Origin: Pseudomonadota bacterium
GTDB taxonomy: Bacteria; Pseudomonadota; Gammaproteobacteria; Xanthomonadales; Xanthomonadaceae
NCBI GenBank assembly: GCA_018242485.1
Contig: JAFEBV010000027.1
Location: 210,278-274,277, forward strand
Direction: 5' to 3'
DNA length: 64,000 bases
Shown here: positions 56,201 through 64,000 of the stretch, piece by piece
How the letters are laid out: each line of letters begins with the position of its first letter
Position numbering within the stretch: position 1 is the stretch's first letter
Made by a program: the position numbers and the translations under genes
Notes under the pieces: generated by a model
What the model saw: only the letters and a program-made list of their open reading frames with translations
Database searches by the model: none
What the model was told of the DNA's origin: nothing

Positions 56201-59200
56201 CTAGAAGTAGCGCCTGACTTCACCCGGCCCTTCGACATTGCCTACGCAGCGTGCGCAGATGTCCGGATGCTCCGGACGCGAACCGACATCGAGGCGATGG
56301 TGCCAGCAGCGGATGCACTTGCGATGATCGCTGGCACGGGCGGAGATGCCGATGCGGCTGCCCGCCACCTCGACCGTTTCAGCACCGCCTTCAGTGGCAG
56401 CATCCGCGAAGCGCAGTTCCGAGGTGATGAAGAAAAACCGCAGTTCGTCGGCGACGGGTGCGAAGCGCTCACGCTGCGCCGTGTCCGCATGCAGCATCAC
56501 TTCGGCATCCAGCGCCGCGCCGATGGTGCCGGCATTGCGCATACCCTCCAGCAGCTTCGATGCGCCCGCGCGGATCGCCAGCAGGTCGTTCCAGAACGCG
56601 CGCTGTTCCGGCGCGTCCTGCATGGCTTCCAGTCCGTCGTACCAGGTCGTGAACAACACCGATTCGGCGCGATCGCCGGATGCGGGCAGCAACTGCCAGA
56701 TCTCCTCGGCGGTGAACGCCAGCATCGGCGCCAGCCAGCGCACCAGCGCTTCGGCGATGCGGTACATCGCGCTCTGCGCGCTGCGCCGGCCGTGGCTGTC
56801 CGCACGCATCGTGTACAGCCGATCCTTGGTGATGTCCAGATACAGCGAGCCCATCTCGTTGGTGCAGAAGTTCTGCACGCGCTGCACGACTTCCGGGAAA
56901 TCGTAGCGTGTATAGGCCGCGATGATCGCCTGTTGCGTGTCGAACGCCTGCTGCACCGCCCACTGGTCGAGCAGCAGGCACTCGCCCACTGGCAGCAGGT
57001 CGCGATCCGGATCGAAGCCGTGCAGGTTGCCGAGCAGGAAACGCGCGGTGTTGCGCATGCGCCGGTAAGCGTCGGCGACGCGCTTGAGGATGGTCGGCGA
57101 CAGCGCCATCTCGTTGCGGTAATCGGCCGATGCGATCCACAGGCGCAGGATGTCCGCGCCGTAGTCCTTCATCACGTCCTGCGGCTCGATGCCGTTGCCG
57201 AGCGACTTGGACATCTTGCGGCCCTGCTCGTCCACCGTGAAGCCGTGGGTGAGCACTTCGTCGTAAGGCGCGCGGCCGTGCATCGCCACCGAGGTGAGCA
57301 GCGATGAATGGAACCAGCCGCGGTGCTGGTCGGAGCCTTCCAGATAGATGACCTTGTCGCCGGGATTGCGCTGCAGGTTCGCGCGCTGGTCGAGCACGCA
57401 GTAGTGGGTCACGCCCGAATCGAACCACACGTCGAGGATGTCGGTGACTTTTTCGTAGCTATCGGCTTCGTCGCCGAGCAGTTCGCGCGCATCCAGCGCG
57501 TACCATGCATCCGCGCCTTCCTGCTCCACGCGCTGCGCGACTTGCTCCATCAACGCGACGCTGCGCGGATGCGGCTGCTGGCTCGTCTTGTCCACGAACA
57601 ATGCGATCGGCACGCCCCAGGTGCGCTGGCGCGAAATGCACCAGTCCGGGCGGCCGGCGACCATGTTGGCGATGCGTTCCTCGCCCCAGGCCGGATACCA
57701 GGTCACGTCTTCGTGGATGGCCGCGAGCGAATCCGCGCGCAGGCCAGCCTCGTCCATGCCGATGAACCACTGCGGCGTGGTGCGGAAGGCGACCGGCGTC
57801 TTGTGCCGCCAGCAATGCGGATAGCTGTGACTGATCTTCGCGTGAGAGAGCAGCACGCCGCGCGCGCGCAGCAGGTCGATGATCGTGTCGTTCGCCTTCC
57901 AGATGTACTGGCCGGCGAAGATCGGCGTGCCCGGCAGGTACACGCCATTGCCGCCGACCGGATTGAGCGCGTTGGGCGCGATCGCATCGACGAGGCCGTA
58001 GAGCTTGCCGACCGCGAAGTCCTCCGCACCGTGACCCGGCGCGGTGTGCACGGCGCCGGTGCCGTCCTCGGCGGAGACATGCTCGCCGAGGATGAGGGGG
58101 ATTTCGCGGTCGGGGTAGAAGGGATGCTGCAAGCCTGAAGCCCTCCCCTTCAAGGGGAGGGTTTGGGTGGGGTTGGTGTCGCCTGTGGATGCCGCCCCGA
58201 TGACACCATCCCCACCCCGGCCCTCCCCTTGAAGGGGAGGGAGAGTAGCGAGCTCGGCACCCTTCGCCCGCCCCAGCACATTGACGGATTCGACGCCGTA
58301 GCGCGCCAACACGCGCGTGACCAGCGCTTCGGCGATCACCAGCAGCAAACGATGATCGTCACGGCGTGGGCCTTCGACCAGCACATAGTCCAGTTCCGGA
58401 CCGAGGGTGACGGCGAAGCTCGCCGGCAGCGTCCACGGCGTGGTGGTCCAGATCGGCACCGCGACGATGTCGTCTGCACCGATGCTCACGCCGAACTTCG
58501 TCGCGAACGCGACCGGATCGAGCGCGTCATAGGCCACGTCCACCGCCGGCGAGGTCTTGTCCTGATATTCGATCTCCGCCTCGGCCAGCGCCGAGCCGCA
58601 GTCGAAGCACCAGTGCACCGGCTTGAAGCCGCGGGTGATGTGCCCGCGCGCGTGGATCTGCGCCAGCGCGCGCAGCATGTCCGCCTCGTAGCGGAAGTCC
58701 ATCGTCTGGTAGGGGTTGTCCCATTCGCCGAGCACGCCCAGGCGCTTGAAGTCGGCGCGCTGCACGTCGATCTGCTTGGCGGCGTACTCGCGGCAGAGTT
58801 TGCGGAACTGCGCCGCATCGACCTTCTGCCCGACCTTGCCATGCTTTTTCTCGACCGCGATCTCGATCGGCAGGCCGTGGCAATCCCAGCCCGGCACATA
58901 CGGCGAACGGAAGCCGGAGAGCAGCTTCGAGCGCACCACGATGTCCTTGAGGATCTTGTTGACCGCGTGGCCGAGATGGATCGCGCCGTTCGCATACGGC
59001 GGGCCATCGTGCAGGATGAAAGCGTGCGCGCGCGCCGCCGTGTGCGCCTGCAGGGCCGCGTAACGACCCCGTTTTTCCCAGTCGGCGAGCATGCCCGGCT
59101 CGCGCTTGGGCAGGTCGGCCTTCATCGCGAAGGGGGTTTGCGGCAAGTTGATCGTGCCTTTGTAGCGATCCGTGTCGCCGCCTTTCACCGTATCGTTCAC
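56201..59200 (-). CDS. ileS: Isoleucyl-tRNA synthetase with in-frame repeat insertion
   Basis: 999 residues, about 60 longer than E. coli IleRS. Class I signatures: [18 protein letters not shown] (HIGH), [14 protein letters not shown] (KMSKS) and a C-terminal zinc finger with CIRCWHH and CARCVGNV. The editing (CP1) domain is present ([24 protein letters not shown]-like [11 protein letters not shown]). Residues about 318-356 are encoded by a 101-bp intergenic repeat, joining GRAKGAEL directly to QHPFYPD in other IleRS. GTG start at 59200 overlaps the ribF stop (GTGA). Charges tRNA-Ile and edits Val. Confidence 0.97.
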   Translation of the reverse strand: MNDTVKGGDTDRYKGTINLPQTPFAMKADLPKREPGMLADWEKRGRYAALQAHTAARAHAFILHDGPPYANGAIHLGHAVNKILKDIVVRSKLLSGFRSPYVPGWDCHGLPIEIAVEKKHGKVGQKVDAAQFRKLCREYAAKQIDVQRADFKRLGVLGEWDNPYQTMDFRYEADMLRALAQIHARGHITRGFKPVHWCFDCGSALAEAEIEYQDKTSPAVDVAYDALDPVAFATKFGVSIGADDIVAVPIWTTTPWTLPASFAVTLGPELDYVLVEGPRRDDHRLLLVIAEALVTRVLARYGVESVNVLGRAKGAELATLPPLQGEGRGGDGVIGAASTGDTNPTQTLPLKGRASGLQHPFYPDREIPLILGEHVSAEDGTGAVHTAPGHGAEDFAVGKLYGLVDAIAPNALNPVGGNGVYLPGTPIFAGQYIWKANDTIIDLLRARGVLLSHAKISHSYPHCWRHKTPVAFRTTPQWFIGMDEAGLRADSLAAIHEDVTWYPAWGEERIANMVAGRPDWCISRQRTWGVPIALFVDKTSQQPHPRSVALMEQVAQRVEQEGADAWYALDARELLGDEADSYEKVTDILDVWFDSGVTHYCVLDQRANLQRNPGDKVIYLEGSDQHRGWFHSSLLTSVAMHGRAPYDEVLTHGFTVDEQGRKMSKSLGNGIEPQDVMKDYGADILRLWIASADYRNEMALSPTILKRVADAYRRMRNTARFLLGNLHGFDPDRDLLPVGECLLLDQWAVQQAFDTQQAIIAAYTRYDFPEVVQRVQNFCTNEMGSLYLDITKDRLYTMRADSHGRRSAQSAMYRIAEALVRWLAPMLAFTAEEIWQLLPASGDRAESVLFTTWYDGLEAMQDAPEQRAFWNDLLAIRAGASKLLEGMRNAGTIGAALDAEVMLHADTAQRERFAPVADELRFFFITSELRFADAATEGGAETVEVAGSRIGISARASDHRKCIRCWHHRLDVGSRPEHPDICARCVGNVEGPGEVRRYF
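58141..58241. repeat. 101-bp double-palindrome repeat inside ileS
   Basis: Boxes CCCTCCCCTTCAAGGGGAGG (58141-) and CCCTCCCCTTGAAGGGGAGG (58221-) flank inverted arms GGGTGGGGTTGGTGTC and ACACCATCCCCACCC. Same family as 55939-56038 and 62435-62541, but within a reading frame that it leaves open. Confidence 0.9.
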
Positions 59201-60180
59201 GCCATCACTCCACGTCGTTGATCCAACTGGCCCGCCGTCGTGCGAGCCAGGATTTCACGCGCCTGTGCGGCGTCGCGGTGCATCTGCGCGGTGAGCGCAT
59301 GCAGGTCCTCGAAGCGCAGTTCGTCGCGAAGCTTGGCGACGAACTCCACTTCGATGCGGCGGCCGTAAAGATCGCCGTCATAGTCGAACAGATGCGCTTC
59401 GAGCAAAGGCTCGTCGCCATCCACCGTCGGCCGCGTGCCGAGGCTGGATACGCTCGGCCAGGCATCCAGCCCCGCGCCATGCACGCGGGTGGCGAAGATA
59501 CCGGTCAGCGGCGGACGCAAGCGACCCAAGCGCAGATTGGCGGTTGGGAAGCCCAGCGTGCGCCCGAGCTGGCGTCCGCGCACGACCTTGCCACCGATCG
59601 CATACGCCTGTCCGAGTTGGCGCGCAGCGGCATCCAGATCGCCGACGGCGAGCATCTGCCGCAGTCGTGAACTCGATGCACGTTCGCCATCCACCTGCAC
59701 CGGTTCGATCTCGCGCGCAACGAAACCGTGCGTGGCCCCTTCGCGCACGAGCAGGCCCATGTCGCCCGCGCGGCCATGGCCGAAGCGGAAGCCCGGCCCG
59801 ACCCACACCTCGCGCGCACCCAGTGCGCGCACCAGCACATCGGCGATGAAACCCTGCGCCGACAACGCTGCCATCCGCGCATCGAATCGCAACAGGCCGA
59901 CGCGATCCACGCCCAGCGCCCACAAGCCTTCGACTTTGGCGCGCGGCAACGACAGCCGCGGCGGTGGCGATCCGCGGGCGAAGTATTCGCGCGGCAGCGG
60001 CTCGAAGCTCAGCGCCACCGATTCCGCATCGAGTTCGCGCGCACGCTCCACCGCGCGACCGACCAGTGCGCGATGGCCGCGATGCAGGCCGTCGAAGGCG
60101 CCGATGCACACCACGCTTCCACGCGCATCCGCACGGATGCCGGAGCAGTCGCGAAAAAGTCGTGGGGACGGGCGTTTCAT
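59197..60180 (-). CDS. ribF: Bifunctional riboflavin kinase/FAD synthetase
   Basis: 327 residues from ATG 60180. N-terminal adenylyltransferase has [18 protein letters not shown] and the later SSSRLRQML; the C-terminal kinase has [14 protein letters not shown]. Makes FMN and FAD from riboflavin. Between murJ and ileS on the same strand, overlapping ileS by 4 bp. Confidence 0.96.
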   Translation of the reverse strand: MKRPSPRLFRDCSGIRADARGSVVCIGAFDGLHRGHRALVGRAVERARELDAESVALSFEPLPREYFARGSPPPRLSLPRAKVEGLWALGVDRVGLLRFDARMAALSAQGFIADVLVRALGAREVWVGPGFRFGHGRAGDMGLLVREGATHGFVAREIEPVQVDGERASSSRLRQMLAVGDLDAAARQLGQAYAIGGKVVRGRQLGRTLGFPTANLRLGRLRPPLTGIFATRVHGAGLDAWPSVSSLGTRPTVDGDEPLLEAHLFDYDGDLYGRRIEVEFVAKLRDELRFEDLHALTAQMHRDAAQAREILARTTAGQLDQRRGVMA

Positions 60181-60220
60181 AAACTGGTCATCATAACCGC
60201 AGCCGCGTGCGCCGCGGGCT

Positions 60221-61954
60221 TCAATGCTCGCGCAGGTCGCGCGGACGAAAGCCCAGCGCCAGCATCGCCAACCCATAGCTCGCGCCGCCGGCGAGCACCA
60301 GCGATGCCAGCCAGACGATGCGCTTGAGCGCCGGCACCGCGGTGAAATCCGGCGCCATGCGCAGGCCGATCACCAGCACGCCCACCATCACCGCGCAGGC
60401 CACGACCAGCCGCAGCAGGAAGCGCGACCACCCCGGCTGCCGCTGGTACACGCCGGTCTGGCGCAACCAGTGCCACAGCAGGGCGAGATTGAGGTAGCTC
60501 GCCGCCGCGCTGGCCATGCCCAGCGCGAAATGCAGGCCGGGGAAATGCGAAAACATGGTGAAGAAGGATGCCGCGCGCGAGGCGGCGATCTGCGCATCCG
60601 ACACCGGCGTGCCTGCCGGTTCCCACGCATGCCGCACCACGGCGACATACAACACGCCGATGAACAGGAAGTTGAGGAACATGTTGGCGATCAGGGAGGC
60701 CACGCCGGCCTTCACCGGGGTGCGCGTGTCCTGTCGCGCATAGAACGCCGGCAGCACCACCTTCACCAGCGCGAACGCCGGCAGGCCGAAACTCAGGCCG
60801 AACACCGACAGCGCCGCCATTTCGCTGTCGAAGGGCTTGTAGTGGCCGTACTGGAACAAGGTCGCCACCAGCGGCACCGACAGGAACATCAGCCCGAGCA
60901 TCGCCGGCACCGCGATCATCAGCGTGGTGCGCAGGCCCCAGTCCAGCGATTTGGAAAAACCCTCGCGATCGGTGTTGACGTGGTGGCGCGAGAGCGTGGG
61001 CAGGATCACCGTGCCCAGCGCGATCCCGAACACGCCCAGCGGCAGTTCGAGAAAACGGTCGGCCTGCGACAGCCAGCTCTGCGAGCCGACGAACAGCAGC
61101 GAGGCGATCACCGTGTCCAGCAACAGATTCACCTGCGCGACAGAGGAGCCGAACAGGGTCGGCACCATCAACTTCATCACCTTGCGCACGTCCGGGTGGC
61201 GGAAGCCCAACCGCGGCAGCGACAGCAGATCGAGCCTGGCCATCTCCGGCAACAGGCACAGCAATTGCACGGCACCGCCGATCACGATCGCCCAGCCGAG
61301 CGCGAGGATGCGCACGTCGAGATGGCTCGGACGCGGCGGCGGGCCCAGATGCGGCGCCAGCCACAGCGCGCAGGCGATCATGCTCAGGTTCAGCAGCACC
61401 GGCACCAGCGCCGGCATGGCGAAGCGGTGGAAACTGTTGAGTGCGCCGCCGGCCAGCGCGGTCAGCGAAACCAGCAGAATGAAGGGGAAGGTCAGGCGCA
61501 GCAGGTGCACGGTGAGCTCGAACTTGCCCGGATCCTCCAGCGCGCCGGGCGAGAACAGCGTCGCCACTTGCGGCGCGAACACGATGCCCAGCCCGACCAC
61601 CAGCACCAGCACCGCGGCCAGAGTGCCGGCGGTGCGCGCGACCAGTTCCTTCAGATCGGCGTGGCTGCGTTTTTCCTTGATCTCGGTGAACACCGGCACG
61701 AAGGCGGTGGTGAACGAGCCCTCCGCGAACAGCCGGCGCATGAAATTGGGGATGCGGAAGGCGACCCAAAACGCATCGGTGGCCGCGCTCACGCCGAACA
61801 CGCGGCTGATGACCATGTCGCGCACCAGCCCGAACACGCGGCTGACCAGGGTCATGGAGCTGAAGGACAGCACCGAGCGCAGCATCGACGGACGGCGTCC
61901 ACCCATCCGGGCCGCAGCTTCGGATGCGGGCAGCGGCGTTTGACTCAAACCCAT
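60221..61954 (-). CDS. murJ: Lipid II flippase MurJ
   Basis: 577 residues, about 14 TM helices of the MOP exporter fold. Motifs: [39 protein letters not shown], and FTEIKEK. Flips lipid II to the periplasmic face for peptidoglycan synthesis. ATG 61954 gives a 23-residue lead; ATG 61885 ([10 protein letters not shown]) matches most family N-termini. Divergent from rpsT. Confidence 0.95.
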   Translation of the reverse strand: MGLSQTPLPASEAAARMGGRRPSMLRSVLSFSSMTLVSRVFGLVRDMVISRVFGVSAATDAFWVAFRIPNFMRRLFAEGSFTTAFVPVFTEIKEKRSHADLKELVARTAGTLAAVLVLVVGLGIVFAPQVATLFSPGALEDPGKFELTVHLLRLTFPFILLVSLTALAGGALNSFHRFAMPALVPVLLNLSMIACALWLAPHLGPPPRPSHLDVRILALGWAIVIGGAVQLLCLLPEMARLDLLSLPRLGFRHPDVRKVMKLMVPTLFGSSVAQVNLLLDTVIASLLFVGSQSWLSQADRFLELPLGVFGIALGTVILPTLSRHHVNTDREGFSKSLDWGLRTTLMIAVPAMLGLMFLSVPLVATLFQYGHYKPFDSEMAALSVFGLSFGLPAFALVKVVLPAFYARQDTRTPVKAGVASLIANMFLNFLFIGVLYVAVVRHAWEPAGTPVSDAQIAASRAASFFTMFSHFPGLHFALGMASAAASYLNLALLWHWLRQTGVYQRQPGWSRFLLRLVVACAVMVGVLVIGLRMAPDFTAVPALKRIVWLASLVLAGGASYGLAMLALGFRPRDLREH

Positions 61955-62034
61955 GGAAACTCCATAATGCGAAGTCTTTTCACGCCATCCCCTTCATCCG
62001 TCGCATCGCGACCCGCATTGTCAGGAGTTTTCCC

Positions 62035-62304
62035 TTGGCCAACATCAAGTCCGCCAAAAAGCGCGCCAAGCAGGCCGAGGTTCATCGCGCCCGCAACGCC
62101 AGCGCCCGTTCCATGCTGCGCACCGCCGTCAAGAAAGTGCTCAAGGCCATCCACGCCGGCGACGCCGCCGCCGCACAGACCGCCTTCTCCACCGCCCAGC
62201 CGATCCTCGATCGCTACTCGGCCCGCGGCCTGATCCACAAGAACAAGGCCGCCCGCCACAAAAGCCGCCTGACCGCGCGCATCAAGGCCCTGCACGCCGC
62301 CTGA
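62035..62304 (+). CDS. rpsT: 30S ribosomal protein S20
   Basis: 89 residues ([20 protein letters not shown] start). The start codon is TTG 62035, with AGGAG 8 nt upstream. E. coli rpsT also starts with UUG, which takes part in its autoregulation, so the poor start is probably functional. Binds 16S rRNA in 30S assembly. Followed by a duplicated terminator. Confidence 0.96.
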   Translation: MANIKSAKKRAKQAEVHRARNASARSMLRTAVKKVLKAIHAGDAAAAQTAFSTAQPILDRYSARGLIHKNKAARHKSRLTARIKALHAA

Positions 62305-62329
62305 TCGGCAGCGCATGGCAGTCGATGAC

Positions 62330-62400
62330 GAAAGCCGGCGCAAGCCGGCTTTCGCTTTTCTGGAGACACGCAGCCGGCGCAAGCCGGCTTTCGTTTTTTG
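62330..62400 (+). terminator. Tandem rpsT terminators
   Basis: First hairpin GAAAGCCGGC-GCAA-GCCGGCTTTC (62330-62353) plus GCTTTT; second AGCCGGC-GCAA-GCCGGCT (62372-62389) plus TTCGTTTTTT. A third degenerate copy follows at about 62411-62430. Confidence 0.88.
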
Positions 62401-62434
62401 GGAAACACACAGCCGGCGAGAATCGGTTTCTACC

Positions 62435-62541
62435 CCCTCCCCTGCTTGCAGGGGAGGGTTGGGGAGGGGTTGGAACTTGAAGGCATAGCGTCCTCTGGCA
62501 GCACACCATCCCCACCCCAACCCTCCCCTTGAAGGGGAGGG
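62435..62541. repeat. 107-bp double-palindrome repeat, GGGAGGGG family
   Basis: Box CCCTCCCCTGCTTGCAGGGG, arm TTGGGGAGGGGTTGG, centre, arm ACACCATCCCCACCCC, box CCCTCCCCTTGAAGGGGAGG. Between convergent rpsT and obgE. Confidence 0.85.
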
Positions 62542-62567
62542 AGACATGCGCCGCGTTGCTCGCGCCA

Positions 62568-63857
<1,290 letters not shown>

Positions 63858-63884
63858 TTAACGCAGACTACGCCGACATCGCTT

Positions 63885-64000
63885 TTCACGATTCACGATT
63901 CACGATTCACGATTCACGATTCACGATTCACGATTCACGATTCACGATTCACGATTCACGATTCACGATTCACGATTCACGATTCACGATTCACGATTCA
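63885..64000. repeat. Perfect heptamer array (TTCACGA)n, running off the window
   Basis: At least 16 uninterrupted 7-bp units in the obgE leader or promoter region; the end lies beyond base 64000. On the obgE sense strand the unit reads TCGTGAA. Confidence 0.95.

Noticed and set aside
63885..64000. CRISPR array at the window end
   Set aside because: The repeat is a 7-bp unit without spacers; no cas genes are present.

Overview
The window is about 65% GC chromosome of a gammaproteobacterium that fits Lysobacterales (Xanthomonadales), probably a Lysobacteraceae or Rhodanobacteraceae species. The pointers are the block ispH, cupin gene, lspA, ileS, ribF, murJ, divergent rpsT and obgE; a XanB2-type chorismatase; the pcm-like/tolC/waaA/lpxL neighbourhood; and GC-rich intergenic palindromes of the kind common in that order. 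The species cannot be named from sequence alone. The very long open frames on the strand opposite many genes are GC-driven shadows and are left out.

Layout. 1-6.1 kb: the 3'-truncated start of a TIGR03032-type gene and a 1612-residue autotransporter, both on the minus strand, divergent from a MalT/LuxR-type regulator. 8.8-16.1 kb: an acetyltransferase, an HTH-DUF1232 protein and a complete three-gene CusA/CzcA-type RND efflux operon. 16.2-24.1 kb: housekeeping and secreted enzymes (fdxA, gap, S1/P1 nuclease, hemF, xanB2-like gene, S9 peptidase, YcgL). 24.1-32.9 kb: a large membrane-anchored ankyrin protein and a second RND pump whose adaptor gene is divergent from a TetR regulator, with a clear operator between them. 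33-42 kb: envelope genes (pcm-like, tolC, waaA, lpxL, an O-antigen-ligase-like protein, two glycosyltransferases) with a small 4-TM/XRE module in the middle. 42-50.3 kb: a lipoprotein, pirin, YceI, an ELM1-like protein, glnE, mgtE and a Gly/Tyr-rich secreted protein. 50.6-53.7 kb: a 3.1-kb genomic island in the 3' end of tRNA-Thr(CGT), carrying a tyrosine integrase, an integrase-like stand-alone Arm-domain protein, VapBC and one unknown gene. 53.8-64 kb: the isoprenoid, lipoprotein, translation and peptidoglycan block ending at obgE.

How the genes work together. Much of the window serves the cell envelope: lipid A and core assembly (waaA, lpxL, ligase, glycosyltransferases), lipoprotein processing (lspA), lipid II flipping (murJ), two tripartite pumps plus TolC, and a large surface adhesin with its own candidate activator. 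The island is a compact self-maintaining unit (integrase plus toxin-antitoxin).

Most interesting signals. (1) A 101-bp double-palindrome intergenic repeat sits in frame inside ileS and adds about 39 residues to the editing-domain region. Near-complete relatives lie at 21.2, 55.9 and 62.4 kb. (2) The obgE leader has a long perfect 7-bp repeat array complementary to four degenerate heptamers just upstream of the start codon, a possible length-variable translational switch. (3) The obgE 3' end carries a 48-bp in-frame minisatellite. (4) The tRNA-Thr island has degenerate but recognisable att repeats that include a duplicated tRNA terminator. (5) A perfect 13-bp hairpin encodes the C-terminus of a small conserved-looking protein.
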